IMG/VR virus record: IMGVR_UViG_3300043434_000295
Coordinates: 1-64,000 of that record
Reading direction: 5' to 3' (one strand)
Length of the DNA: 64,000 bases
Origin: a virus
Within the stretch, counting starts at the first letter, position 1, and the number at the start of each line of letters is the position of its first letter. This document shows positions 1 to 10,900 of this stretch, one piece after another. Below the pieces are notes generated by a model. That model was not told the origin of the DNA. It made no database searches and worked only from the letters and a program-made list of their open reading frames with translations. A program made the position numbers and the translations under genes.

Positions 1-2
1 TT

Positions 3-2117
3 ACTAACGTAGAAATTGATCAAAACTTTTATGCATTAGAACGAGACAAGTTTGATAAAGTTCTTGGTGGAACTATCACTGGTAATGCTACATTTGCGTC
101 TTCATCCACTGTAACGATTGATGGTAACCTTATCGTAAATGGTACTACAACTACGATCAATAGTACAACAGTAGACGTAGATGATATTAATATTACGTTA
201 GGTTCTGTTGCAAGTCCATCTAATACTACTGCAAATGGTGGTGGTATCACTCTAAAAGGTACTACTGATAAGACCTTCAATTGGAGTAGTTCTACTTCCG
301 CTTGGACTTCTTCTGAACATCTTTCTCTTGCATCTGGCAAAAATATATTATTAAATGGTTCTAGTTCCGGAACTATCACTCTTGCAGCTCCAGCGTCGGC
401 AGGCGTTAACACGATTACATTCCAAGCTGCATCAGGAACCGTAGCACATCTGAGTAACATTGGTGATGGTAGTATAACTGTCAACACTGGAAGTGGTTTA
501 AGCGGTTCTGGCAGTTTTACTACTAATCAAAGTGGTAATACTATCGTAACATTAAGTCACGCTGATACAAGTTCAGTTGCTGATTTAACTGCAGCGAATA
601 ATACATTTGTTTCAGGTATTACGTTTGATACGTTTGGACATATTTTAACACGCACAACTGGTGCTGTAGACTTTACAGTATCAGCAAACTATGCATTCCA
701 AAATATTGCTATTTCGTCTAATAGTGGATATACGTGGGGAACCGTTAATACAAACACTACTCAAGTAGCTGATTCCTCAAGTGATACGTTTACACTCGTT
801 AACGGTGGTGGTATAAACTTATACACTTCTACTGTAAGTGGTACTGATGCTGTTCTTATTGAACATGCTGATACAAGTTCAGTTAGTAATTTAAGCGTTG
901 ATAATAGTAATGGTACAGTGCTTCAAGATATAGCACTTACTTTTGACACATATGGTCACGTAACTGGAATATCTGCTGCTTCATTAGACGGTGATGCACG
1001 TTGGGTTAATACATCTGGCGATACAATGACAGGTTTGTTGACAACACGTTCAACTGCTGGTGCCATGGCTGTAGCAACTCAAGGCACAGATGGTATTCAA
1101 GTTATTTCTGATGGAAGTAGTTCTGCAGCATATATGACATTCCATCGTCCAGGTGCATATGCTGTACGATTTGGATTAGACACCGATAATATTTTAAAAG
1201 TTGGTGGTTGGTCAATGGGTGCTGCAGCGCACACCATTTGGCATTCTGGCAATGATGGATCTGGTTCTGGTTTAGATGCAGATACTGTTGATGGTTTACA
1301 TATTCATACTGGAAGAAACAACGAAGCAAACAGATTAGTTCGTACAGATGCAAGTGGTTATATCCAAGCTGGGTATATTAATTCGTCTTCAGGTGATGAA
1401 AAGAACGCAAGTAATCCTAGTTATGTATGGGGTACTAATGGTTCTGACAGTTATTTACGTACATATAGTACTGGATCATTGAGTGTAAATTATGCAAATA
1501 GCGCAGGTTCTGCTGGTTCTGCTGGTTATACCACTAAATTACGTCGTAGAGATGATGCGTCGGATTATAACGTTCAAACTTCGTGGGGAACAGATAAAAC
1601 TGGTTATTGGTCACTAAGAGGATATTCTGGCGATACATATCATGCCGGAGTATGGGTAGCTTGGGCCGGAGATGCTACAAACGCTGGCTATTCTTCTACA
1701 GTTGGTATTAACTATAGCAATGATTCAAATTCAACGTATTCGATGCTATGGGGTTCTGGCAATAGCGTATATGGTACAGGTGGTATTTACTGTAATCCTT
1801 ACACCGATATGGTGTATGCAGATTCTTTTAATGCTACATCGGATATCAGAAAAAAGCATAATATAAAAACAATTGATAATGCTTTATCTAAAGTTGAAGA
1901 ACTTCGTGGTGTAAGTTTCACAATGAATGATTCTGGTAAGAATATGATTGGTGTTGTAGCTCAGGAAATTCTAGAAGTTATACCAGAAGTTGTAGATGAA
2001 GGTGCTGATGGCACTTTAACCGTCGCATATGGAAACATTGTTGGTGTTCTAATTGAAGCAATTAAAGAATTAAATGCAAAAGTTGAAGATCTTCAAAATC
2101 AACTTGCAAATAAATAA
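3..2117 (+). CDS. Tail fibre / receptor-binding protein with C-terminal S74 chaperone (5' end outside window)
   Basis: The reading frame is open from the window edge, so the N-terminus is missing; at least 704 residues are present. The sequence is Ser/Thr/Asn/Gly-rich with short beta-type repeats, as in trimeric phage fibres. A module built on NGTTTTINST (near nt 140-170) recurs in the downstream fibre genes. The last 90 residues form a peptidase S74 intramolecular chaperone: the S-D-I-R catalytic motif is at about nt 1839-1850, followed by VAQEILEVIPE and a terminal coiled coil. In this family the domain drives trimerisation and then cuts itself off. A GTG at 918 is an internal codon, not the start. 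Receptor binding is inferred from the family. Confidence 0.85.
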   Translation, partial: TNVEIDQNFYALERDKFDKVLGGTITGNATFASSSTVTIDGNLIVNGTTTTINSTTVDVDDINITLGSVASPSNTTANGGGITLKGTTDKTFNWSSSTSAWTSSEHLSLASGKNILLNGSSSGTITLAAPASAGVNTITFQAASGTVAHLSNIGDGSITVNTGSGLSGSGSFTTNQSGNTIVTLSHADTSSVADLTAANNTFVSGITFDTFGHILTRTTGAVDFTVSANYAFQNIAISSNSGYTWGTVNTNTTQVADSSSDTFTLVNGGGINLYTSTVSGTDAVLIEHADTSSVSNLSVDNSNGTVLQDIALTFDTYGHVTGISAASLDGDARWVNTSGDTMTGLLTTRSTAGAMAVATQGTDGIQVISDGSSSAAYMTFHRPGAYAVRFGLDTDNILKVGGWSMGAAAHTIWHSGNDGSGSGLDADTVDGLHIHTGRNNEANRLVRTDASGYIQAGYINSSSGDEKNASNPSYVWGTNGSDSYLRTYSTGSLSVNYANSAGSAGSAGYTTKLRRRDDASDYNVQTSWGTDKTGYWSLRGYSGDTYHAGVWVAWAGDATNAGYSSTVGINYSNDSNSTYSMLWGSGNSVYGTGGIYCNPYTDMVYADSFNATSDIRKKHNIKTIDNALSKVEELRGVSFTMNDSGKNMIGVVAQEILEVIPEVVDEGADGTLTVAYGNIVGVLIEAIKELNAKVEDLQNQLANK

Positions 2118-2133
2118 GTAAGAGGTAAATAAT

Positions 2134-2475
2134 ATGGCAATGACCGCTTACTTAGATATAGATCAAGGTTCTGATTTTTCAGTTACTATTGATCTAGAAA
2201 ATGACGATGGTACTCCAATGAATCTCTCAGGATGTCAAGTCTATTCGCAATTTAGAAAAAGTTTTAATGCAACAACTGCATATCAGTTTAATTGTGAAAT
2301 ATTAGATTCGATTAATGGGAAATTTCAATTAAAACTAGCTGGAATGACTTCTTCTAATATAAGACCAGGCAGATACTTATATGATGTTGAAATTCTCAAT
2401 ACATTAAACAATGCTAAAAGTAGAGTAGTCGAAGGCATTGTAACGATCAATCCGGAAATAACTAAAATACCATGA
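2134..2475 (+). CDS. Small virion-associated protein, unknown role
   Basis: A 113-residue protein starting at ATG 2134 behind an AGAGGT ribosome site. It looks like one beta-rich domain: an N-terminal acidic strand with Q-G-S-D-F, a central SGCQVYSQFRK segment and a GRYLYDVEI segment near the C-terminus. This resembles small immunoglobulin-like or baseplate-upper-protein-like domains in fibre loci of T4-like marine phages, but that is an impression of fold and not an identification. Its stop overlaps the start of the next small gene by 4 bp, so the two are probably translated together. Its place inside the fibre cluster argues for a structural or fibre-attachment role. Confidence 0.55.
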   Translation: MAMTAYLDIDQGSDFSVTIDLENDDGTPMNLSGCQVYSQFRKSFNATTAYQFNCEILDSINGKFQLKLAGMTSSNIRPGRYLYDVEILNTLNNAKSRVVEGIVTINPEITKIP

Positions 2476-2711
2476 AGGTAAAAGTATCAAACCAATCTTC
2501 TAAAGTAGTTTCTGTAAACACACAGGGAACTACTGAAGTTGTTTCTGTTGGAGTGCAAGGACCATCTGGTCCTAATAACATTTCTACTGCAACTGATGTA
2601 GACGTCAGTGATCTTGAGGATGGATCGGTTTTAGTATATAAAAGTAGTTCTCTAAAATGGAAAGCTACTAGAACTCTAGAACAACAAAATCTAGAGGGCG
2701 GACACTATTAA
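2472..2711 (+). CDS. Small fibre-locus protein with collagen-like GPSGP element
   Basis: A 79-residue protein that begins inside the last codons of the preceding gene (ATGA overlap), indicating translational coupling. It contains VQGPSGP, a minimal collagen-like stretch seen in fibre linkers. It also has a DVSDLEDGSVLVYKSSS-type motif resembling one in long fibre proteins (the 5187 gene has a related LLVYNA segment). It may be a detached fragment or adaptor of a fibre. No enzymatic signature is visible. Function is unknown, and a virion role is inferred from position only. Confidence 0.5.
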   Translation: MKVKVSNQSSKVVSVNTQGTTEVVSVGVQGPSGPNNISTATDVDVSDLEDGSVLVYKSSSLKWKATRTLEQQNLEGGHY

Positions 2712-2723
2712 AGGAAAAAATAA

Positions 2724-5114
2724 ATGGCATCACTCATTAGAATAAAGCGTTCTGGCACCTCTGGTAATCCGTCAGTTCTTGGTCAAGGCGAATTAGCTTA
2801 TTCTTCTTTACCAAACGATGATATCAACGGTGGTGATAGATTATACGTTGGTGTTGGTACAGAAACTGCTGGTAATGCAGCAGACCACGTAGTTATTGGT
2901 GGTAAGTACTTCACTGATCTTCTTGATCACACCCGTGGTACGCTACAGGCAAGTTCTGCTCTTATAACAGACGCAGATAGTAAGATTGATCAACTTAATG
3001 TTGATAATTTAAATCTTAATGGCAATACACTCATTTCTACCGATACAAATGGCGATATCAACATTACGCCAAATGGAACTGGTTCAACACGTGTTAAAAA
3101 TCTAATTGCATCTAACGTAACCAATTCAGATCTTACTGCTGGTCGAATTGTATTTGCTGGTACTGCCGGTATTTTAGACGACGATGCCAATTTCCTTTGG
3201 GATGATACAAATAAACAATTAAACATCACTGGTGCTGCAAAGATTGATAACATTAAGCTTGATGGCAACGTTATCTCTACTACAAACAGTGATGGTAATT
3301 TAATACTTCGTCCAATTCAGGTTAATGCAGATACGACTGCGTCACAAGCTGTTGTACAAATTGACAACGTTCGTGGTTTAGTAATCCCAGTTGGTACTAC
3401 TGCACAACGTCCATCAAGCCCAATGCAAGGTTTGATTCGTTATAATACTTCTATTTCTCAATTTGAAGGTTATAACGGTACAAGTTATATTTCCATTGGT
3501 GGCGTTCGTGACGTTGATGGTAATACGTATATTATCCCTGAACTTTCTCCAGGGTCTAACGAAAATACATTATTCTTCTACACCGATGGTGTTGAAAGAG
3601 CAACTCTTTCTACTACACAGTTAAATGTTGACACCAGCATTACTACATTCTTTAATGCAACAACTGCATCTAGCACTACAACTACTGGTGCAGTACAGGT
3701 TGCAGGTGGCGTTGGTGTTGGCGGACAATTAAACGTTGGCGGTGCAACTAACAAGTTTACGGCAAGCACTGCTTCTACTTCTTCTACAACAGGTGCAGTA
3801 GTAGTAACTGGTGGCGTTGGTATTGGTGGAAATCTAAATGTTGCAGGAAATGCTGCAATCACCGGTACATTCACTGTAGCATCAGATGGTGCTCCTCAAG
3901 CAGTCGATATTGAAGCTTCTACGCTTAATTTACAAGCTCAACAAGATGCTTCGATTGGTGTAAACACTAATAGTGCATCAACGTATACTCTTACAATTGA
4001 TGCTCTTAACTCAGGTGTTGGTGGAGCAAACCTCGATGTTAATGTTGAATCCGACTTTACATTAGATGCTACAACAGTAAGTATTGATACCACAGATTCT
4101 AGCAACTTCTCAATGACTGCAAATAGTTCGTCTACTAAGACAGTAACTATTGATGCTACGAATGCTGGAAGTGGAACTGCAGGAATCATTATCGGTTCTA
4201 ATGATACCGATAACGTTACAGTTAACGCAAATGCATCAACTGGTCTAGTAGATGTTAATGCAAGTCAATTAACGGTTGATGTTCCTAACGTAGACGTTAA
4301 TTCTTCTACTGTTGACATTATTACATCTGGCGGTGGCGATGGCGTAACGGTTACAACCGGTACTACACAAGTAAATTCTAATACTGTCAACGTAATTGGT
4401 AAAAATGGTACTGCTGATTCTACAGTCAATATCACTGGTATTCTTAATGTAGATAATATTCGTCTTGATGGTAACACTATCTTTACGACTGATGGATCTA
4501 ACACATTATACTTAGATCCAGCACCAGCAAATGATAATGGCGGTGTAGTTGTCATTAAAGGTGATTTACAAGTCGATGGTACTACAACTACTATTAACTC
4601 TACACAAGTTACAATTGACGATCCAATCTTTGTTCTTGGTGGAGATCAAACACCAACATCCGATGATAACTTAGATCGTGGTATTGAGTTTAAGTGGTAC
4701 AATGGCGCTGCTAAACTTGGATTCTTCGGTTTTGATGATTCTGCAAACGAATTCATCTTCATTCCAGATGCAACAGATACTTCGGGTGTAATTAGTGGAA
4801 CAAATGGTAATGCAGTATTTGGTAAGTTACGTTTAACCGATACGACTGCATCTACAACCACAACAACTGGTGCATTCACAGTTGCAGGCGGTGTTGGTAT
4901 ATCTGGTCAATTGAACGTAGGTGGCGCAACTAATAAATTCACTGCTTCTACTGCTTCTACTTCAACAACATCCGGTGCAGTGGTTATAACTGGTGGCGTA
5001 GGTATTGGTCAAACAGTTTATGTAGGTGATGATATTGTTGGTTCTGGTGCTGGTACACTTGCTTCACCAGGATCTGTAATCGATGGATTCATGATTGATG
5101 GCGGAACATATTAA
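2724..5114 (+). CDS. Tail fibre / virion structural protein
   Basis: A 796-residue protein starting at ATG 2724 after AAAGGAAAAA. The N-terminus has the GQGELAYSSL type of fibre-attachment motif followed by DRLYVGVG, common at the start of fibre proteins in T4-like marine phages. The body is made of beta-repeat units, including two copies of a GAVxVxGGVGIGG unit (about nt 3680-3840 and 4870-5010) and the shared DGTTTTINST module (near nt 4575). No S74 domain is present; the C-terminus ends in GFMIDGGTY. Transcription probably ends at the hairpin at 5138-5160. It is one of five large fibre-like genes in a row; which are alternative and which are assembled together cannot be told. Confidence 0.75.
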   Translation: MASLIRIKRSGTSGNPSVLGQGELAYSSLPNDDINGGDRLYVGVGTETAGNAADHVVIGGKYFTDLLDHTRGTLQASSALITDADSKIDQLNVDNLNLNGNTLISTDTNGDINITPNGTGSTRVKNLIASNVTNSDLTAGRIVFAGTAGILDDDANFLWDDTNKQLNITGAAKIDNIKLDGNVISTTNSDGNLILRPIQVNADTTASQAVVQIDNVRGLVIPVGTTAQRPSSPMQGLIRYNTSISQFEGYNGTSYISIGGVRDVDGNTYIIPELSPGSNENTLFFYTDGVERATLSTTQLNVDTSITTFFNATTASSTTTTGAVQVAGGVGVGGQLNVGGATNKFTASTASTSSTTGAVVVTGGVGIGGNLNVAGNAAITGTFTVASDGAPQAVDIEASTLNLQAQQDASIGVNTNSASTYTLTIDALNSGVGGANLDVNVESDFTLDATTVSIDTTDSSNFSMTANSSSTKTVTIDATNAGSGTAGIIIGSNDTDNVTVNANASTGLVDVNASQLTVDVPNVDVNSSTVDIITSGGGDGVTVTTGTTQVNSNTVNVIGKNGTADSTVNITGILNVDNIRLDGNTIFTTDGSNTLYLDPAPANDNGGVVVIKGDLQVDGTTTTINSTQVTIDDPIFVLGGDQTPTSDDNLDRGIEFKWYNGAAKLGFFGFDDSANEFIFIPDATDTSGVISGTNGNAVFGKLRLTDTTASTTTTTGAFTVAGGVGISGQLNVGGATNKFTASTASTSTTSGAVVITGGVGIGQTVYVGDDIVGSGAGTLASPGSVIDGFMIDGGTY

Positions 5115-5128
5115 TCTAACAATTAGAT

Positions 5129-5136
5129 TATAAATA
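5129..5136 (+). promoter_or_regulatory. Late promoter TATAAATA abutting a terminator
   Basis: An exact match to the T4 late-promoter octamer recognised by gp55-bound RNA polymerase. By T4 spacing the start site would be near 5142, inside the 5' arm of the hairpin at 5138-5160. Transcripts starting here would lack a complete hairpin and escape it, while read-through transcripts from upstream would form it. It would serve the 5187 fibre gene. Confidence 0.7.
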
Positions 5137-5137
5137 T

Positions 5138-5160
5138 AGGGAGAGTTTTTACTCTCCCTT
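5138..5160 (+). terminator. Rho-independent terminator after the 796-residue fibre gene
   Basis: AGGGAGAGT (5138-5146) pairs perfectly with ACTCTCCCT (5151-5159) around a TTTT loop, followed by a short T-rich run. The late promoter octamer ends two bases before the stem. Confidence 0.75.
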
Positions 5161-5186
5161 TTCATTTCTCCTTTTTAGGGTTCAGC

Positions 5187-7922
5187 ATGGCAAATAAGAT
5201 TGTTCTCAAAAAGTCCTCTGTTGTAGGACGCGTACCAACTCCCGAAGATTTAGACTATGGCGAACTTGCATTAAATTACGCCGATGGTCGATTATACTAT
5301 AAAAATAGTAGTAATGCAATTGCGAGTTTAGGCGGCGCACAAAACTTTGTCGAAATCGATAGACAATCTTATACAGCTGTTGCCGGATACTATACATTTG
5401 ATATTAAATATTCTCCGCCATATGTTGATGTATATATCAACGGTATTCACTTAAGTGACGAAGATTATACTGCGACAAATGGAAGTTCTATTACACTAAC
5501 TGAACCATGTAATGCTGGTGATCAGGTAGACTTAGTTGGGTATAGTGGCGGATTGATTAGTGTAGCACCAAAGGCTGATGGTGACTTGCTAGTTTATAAT
5601 GCAGATCTTCAAATGTGGGAAAACTTTCCACAGTCTGCAGTCACGGTTGGAAATACTGATAGAGTAGACAATTATCACGCAGATATATCTAACACAGGTG
5701 AAACGGTTGTTGTACGAGATGTAAATGAATTCATTAACATCAGTGGTATAAACTTAACAACAAATGATGTTTCTGCACCATTGGTTACTACTAGTTGGAA
5801 TTCAACTGAAGCAACCTGGGACTTTACATTAAAGAATGGCGTTACTCTTCAGGCTGGTCAGGAATTACATGTTTATGGTAGAGCGGTAGGTGTTATTCCA
5901 AATGGTTCTATTGTTATGTTTGCAGGAGCTCAGGGTGATGGCATTCTCATCAAAACTGCTGATGCAACAACACCAGGATTTCATCCAAGTTGGATTGTTG
6001 GAGTAGCCACACAAGATCTTGCGAACAACGAATGGGGTTATATAACGTGGTTTGGTAAAGTAAGAGATATTAATACGTATGGGCATACGCTAGGTGCAAT
6101 ACTGTACTTAGATCCAACATCTCCAGGTGGTCACACAGACATAGAACCTATAGCACCAAATCCTAAGATTCAAGTTGCTGCAGTTTTACGTGTATCTAAT
6201 AGTCTTACATCTAATGATGGTATTATTATGGTACGTCCATCATTTGCGCATAAACTGGGAGAATTGCAAGATGTCTATATTAATGGTGTTACTAATAAAG
6301 ACGTATTAGTTTATAATGCATCATCTTCTCGTTGGGAAAATAAGCAACTTACACTTGGTACAGATACTACTGGCAATTATCTTGCAACACTTGCATCTTC
6401 AGCGTCAACAATAGCTGTCACAGGTTCTGGAAGTGAAACCGCAGCAGTCAATATAGATCTTCCTGCAACAGGTGTTATTGCTGGATCATATGGTACAGCG
6501 AGTGCAGTTCCAGTTCTAACAGTTGACATTTATGGTAGAATTACTTCTGCAAGTACTACCGCAGTAGCTGGTGTTTCTGGCGTAAGTTACAATTCATCTT
6601 CAGGTGTATTATCAATTGACACATCTGCTGGTACTACATTTACAGCAGATCTTGGCGTTGGTACTGCAGACAGTCCTTCATTTACAAACCTATCTACAAC
6701 AGGTGATCTTACAATCGGTGGAAACCTTATTGTAAATGGTTCTACTACAACGCTAAATACAGCAACACTTTCTGTAGACGATATTAATATTACTGTTGCA
6801 GATGGTGCACCAAATGCTGCTGCAGCGAATGGCGCAGGTTTAACTGTTGCTGGTGCAAATGCAACTATTACATATACGTCTGCCGATGATCGTTGGAATT
6901 TAAATAAGAATCTAAATGTTAGTACAGTGTATGGCGCGTTAAGTGGCAATGCATCTACTGCTTCTACATTACAAACTGCAAGAACTATTGCGTTATCTGG
7001 AGATGTTGTTGGCAGTATTTCATTTAATGGCTCTTCAGATGTTACTATAGCAACGGCAATACAACCGAATTCAGTTGCTCTTGGAACTGACACTACTGGT
7101 AATTACATGCTAAACGTAATTGCTGGTTCTGGTATTGACGTAGTACACACACAGAGTGAAGGTTCTACTGCAACAATATCACATTCAGATACATCTTCTG
7201 TTACTAATCTTTCAAGTGATAACACTGGCAATACTTTTATTCAAGATATCGCACTTACGTTTGATACCTTTGGACACGTAACTGGTGCATCAGTTGCTAC
7301 TGGAACAGTATCAGTTGGTGATGGCACCATGACAGTTACTGCTGGAACTGATTTGTCGGGCGGTGGACAAGTTGGTACAGCTAACCAGACTGGCTCAAGT
7401 AGCGTAACAGTTAATCACGCAGATATTACTAGAACAAATACTACAAGTACTGCATCGCCTGCACGCAATGGATCCTTCACTGTAGTAGATTCGGTTACAA
7501 CTAATGCAAGAGGACACGTAACTGGTGTTAACACTAAGACAGTTACACTCCCAGATTTTGAAATTGTAAGTATTAGCAAGTCGCTTACACTATCAACAAC
7601 TTGGCAGGACACTGGCATTTCTAGTACAGATTTAGCAACAGGTTCGTATATGATTCAAATTGAAAGTGTATCTGACAACACTGTTGGTGGTGGTCACTAT
7701 TCTGAATACTATACTGGTATTATGAGTTGGTATTCTGGAGCTACTAACTCAACCGTGATTGACGAAGTTGTTCTTCATAGAGCAGGTTATGCGCCAAACT
7801 CTGGTATTATTTTCTTAAGAACACAACGCAATAGTGCGGGTGTATTAAAACTACAGATTGCCGCTAGTACAACAAACACTGGAGCATATACATATAACTT
7901 CAAGTTTAGAAGAATGATTTGA
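5187..7922 (+). CDS. Tail fibre protein
   Basis: A 911-residue protein from ATG 5187. The N-terminal 50 residues carry the attachment motif LDYGELALNYADGRLYYKN, widespread in fibres of T4-like phages. The middle holds the shared NGSTTTLNT module (near nt 6735) and the TFDTFGHVTG / GGGQVGTANQTG block (about nt 7255-7400), both nearly repeated in the two downstream fibre genes. The C-terminus is a distinct beta domain ending in YNFKFRRMI and lacks an S74 chaperone, so it matures without that self-cleavage. It has its own late promoter and follows a terminator, so it starts a transcription unit. Confidence 0.75.
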   Translation: MANKIVLKKSSVVGRVPTPEDLDYGELALNYADGRLYYKNSSNAIASLGGAQNFVEIDRQSYTAVAGYYTFDIKYSPPYVDVYINGIHLSDEDYTATNGSSITLTEPCNAGDQVDLVGYSGGLISVAPKADGDLLVYNADLQMWENFPQSAVTVGNTDRVDNYHADISNTGETVVVRDVNEFINISGINLTTNDVSAPLVTTSWNSTEATWDFTLKNGVTLQAGQELHVYGRAVGVIPNGSIVMFAGAQGDGILIKTADATTPGFHPSWIVGVATQDLANNEWGYITWFGKVRDINTYGHTLGAILYLDPTSPGGHTDIEPIAPNPKIQVAAVLRVSNSLTSNDGIIMVRPSFAHKLGELQDVYINGVTNKDVLVYNASSSRWENKQLTLGTDTTGNYLATLASSASTIAVTGSGSETAAVNIDLPATGVIAGSYGTASAVPVLTVDIYGRITSASTTAVAGVSGVSYNSSSGVLSIDTSAGTTFTADLGVGTADSPSFTNLSTTGDLTIGGNLIVNGSTTTLNTATLSVDDINITVADGAPNAAAANGAGLTVAGANATITYTSADDRWNLNKNLNVSTVYGALSGNASTASTLQTARTIALSGDVVGSISFNGSSDVTIATAIQPNSVALGTDTTGNYMLNVIAGSGIDVVHTQSEGSTATISHSDTSSVTNLSSDNTGNTFIQDIALTFDTFGHVTGASVATGTVSVGDGTMTVTAGTDLSGGGQVGTANQTGSSSVTVNHADITRTNTTSTASPARNGSFTVVDSVTTNARGHVTGVNTKTVTLPDFEIVSISKSLTLSTTWQDTGISSTDLATGSYMIQIESVSDNTVGGGHYSEYYTGIMSWYSGATNSTVIDEVVLHRAGYAPNSGIIFLRTQRNSAGVLKLQIAASTTNTGAYTYNFKFRRMI

Positions 7923-7928
7923 TAAATA
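7921..7928 (+). promoter_or_regulatory. Late-promoter-like GATAAATA
   Basis: One mismatch from TATAAATA, overlapping the stop of the upstream fibre gene and 38 bp before the start at 7966. The same variant precedes gene 22 (27121) and the last gene of the window (62794), which suggests that it is functional here. Confidence 0.45.
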
Positions 7929-7965
7929 AATCAACTAACCTCCGATTTATTGGGACGAGGAATCT

Positions 7966-10900
7966 ATGACATTTAAAGTAAAAGAAGGCGTGCAAGTTGG
8001 ATCTACACTTGCACTAGATGCCAATGGTAAATTGACAACAGGTTTGTCAACTGGAAGATCAATCTCTCTATCTGGTGATGTTGCGGGTAGTGCTACCTTT
8101 GATGGTACATCTAACATCAATATTTCTACAACAGTACAAGCAAACTCGGTAGCACTTGGAACTGACACCACTGGCAATTATATGGTGGATGTAACAGCTG
8201 GTACTGGTGTATCAGTTTCACATACACAAGGTGAAGGTTCGACTGCAACAGTTTCCATTGGTCAAGCAGTCGCAACTACGTCAAACGTAACATTTGCAAA
8301 TATTAATGCAAGTGGGAACTTAGTTATTGATGGCAACTTAACTGTTAATGGTACGACTACAACAATTTCTGCAGCAAACCTTGCTATTGAAGATAACCTC
8401 ATTTATTTAAATGAAGGATCTACTACTGCTAACCCTGATTTAGGTATTACTGGCAACTATAACGATGGCACTTATGCACACGCTGGTGTGTTTAGAGATG
8501 CTACAGATAACCGTTGGAAATTCTTTAAAGGTTATACACCAGAACCTAGTACTTCAATCGATACAACACATGCATCTTTTGCGTACGCAGATGTTCAAGC
8601 AGCTACCTTTTATGGAGCATTAAGTGGAAATGCATCTACTGCGTCTGCATGGCAAACCGCAAGAACACTAAGTTATACTGGTGACGTAACCGGTTCAATG
8701 TCAGTTAATGGATCTGCAAACGTATCAACAGCGCTAACTCTTGCAAACTCCGGTGTTACTGCAGGATCATATGGTTCTGGCACAGCGATTCCAGTATTAA
8801 CTATTGACGCTAAAGGGCGTATTACTGCTGCAAGTACTAGTGTAGTGACTATTGGCGATGGCGCTATGACGGTTACTGCTGGTAGTGGTTTAACTGGTGG
8901 TGGACAAGTTGGTACAGCAAACCAAACAGGTGCTTCAAGTGTAACTATTAGTCACGCTGATACTTCATCAGTTGCAAACGTAACTGCTGCAACCAATACA
9001 TTCATTTCTGGAATTACCTTTGATACATATGGTCACGTTCAGACTGTGACGACTGGTGCTCCATCTGGATTCGCTTCTTCTACGCACTACCATGATAGAA
9101 TTTATAATGGTGCATCTGGTTCTAGTTCATATCTTGCATTAAGTTCTGGAAATGAACTAGAATATTATAATTCATCAGGCGTTATTGATACATTATATTT
9201 ACAGTATAGTGGTACTGCTGCACAACTTAAAGGACCAGGTGGCGCTCAGATATGGATGGATTCTAATGATGGATCCGGATCTGGTTTAGATGCAGACTTA
9301 TTAGATGGCCAACATGGTTCATATTATGCACCAAGCAGTTCGTTGGCAAGTTATGTCCTTAAGTCTGGTGATACGATGACTGGCGCACTAACTATTAATA
9401 GTGCTGGATCATATCCACTACAGTTATCGTCTTCGCAAAGATATCAACTCAGAATTAGAAATACAGCAGCAACTGCTCAGACTGCTGGATGGTGGTTGGC
9501 GCACGATGGTGGAGGAAGTCTATATTTCCATGCTGATTCTACTGGCGATAGAGCATATTTAACTTCAGGTGGCACTCTCATGTCCACTGGAGATATGAGA
9601 TCACCTATATTCTATGATTCTGATAACACTTCATACTATTGGAATCCAAATACTTCATCAGCACACCGTTTACAGACACCAACTGGTTACTTAGATTTGG
9701 GATCTATGAACTCTTCTTGGTGCCATTTCCAAACAGATAGACCAGGATTCTATTTTGGAGTTAAGACCAGTCATGATGGCGGTATCTCAGCGTACGACTC
9801 TAATGACTACGCGTATTTTCCAATCTATTATGACTATAATGATACTGGATACTATTTAGATGCAAATTCTACATCTAGATTAAATACAACGAATATTACC
9901 ACTTTAACAGTATATGGAAACTCCAATCTTGGCGATGGGAATGGGGATACCACATGGGTAAATGACATTTTATACGTAGGTGCGTCAGACTCTGGTGATT
10001 CGCACTTCTACTTAGGCGAAAATTCTTCGTCATGGTATGGTGACCATTGGTATTGGGATAGTGCATATACTGTTTACAGATATAGTAGATATGCTGGAAC
10101 CGATAGTTTAATTCATTATCATGATACTAGAGATACGACACGTATTACATATGGTCGTAACATTGTATTTGACAATTACGGTAAGGGCATTGTAGGAACA
10201 TATGCATCTACACGATATCAAGGCGTGTTTGCTATGGGTGACAGCTATAAGTTACCAGCAGATGGTTCTACTACAGGTACTCTATATGGTCTTGCGTGGT
10301 CACATCCCAATGCTGGCGGTGTTGCAGCTAACTTGAATACACATGGTCTGTTAGCAATGGAAAATGGAACATGGCTTGCGTCTTTATCGGGAAGTGTTCG
10401 TGCCCGTGATGATATGAGAGCACCTATCTTCTATGATTCTAATGACACTAGTTACTATATAAATCCAAACAGTTTAAGTGTATTCAATCAACTAAATATG
10501 TGGGGTCGACTTGCTGTTGATAATCCAATAGACTACGCATCAAGTGCCGTTACTGGGTTAACCAGTGCACCATTGTCTTCTTATGCATTATATGATACGA
10601 ACGTTGGATCTACGAGCTATTTCTTACCATTTACACATCAAACTGCACTATATACAAGCGGTTATCGAACACACTGCAGCACGGGTTTATACAAATATGC
10701 CTCTGGTTGGGGTGATAATAACACTGGTTGGTATGTAGCACTTGGTGGAAGTGATAGTTATCCAACCATGCATTGGAAACTAACATATGGTTCTGATCTA
10801 TATAACTCTAATGGGTATGTTTCGCAGCCTGGATCATTTAGAGCGCCAATTTTCTATGATACAAACGATACTGCGTATTATGTAGATGCACGTTCAGCTT

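Noticed and set aside
29-487. Long minus-strand open frame opposite the first fibre gene
   Set aside because: It is a shadow of the repetitive Thr/Val/Asn-coding sequence on the + strand, has no ribosome site, and similar shadows lie opposite the other fibre genes (for example 6587-7093 and 12975-13235).
918-2117. Independent gene starting at GTG 918
   Set aside because: The same frame is open upstream to the window edge with fibre-type sequence and there is no ribosome site, so GTG 918 is an internal Val codon.
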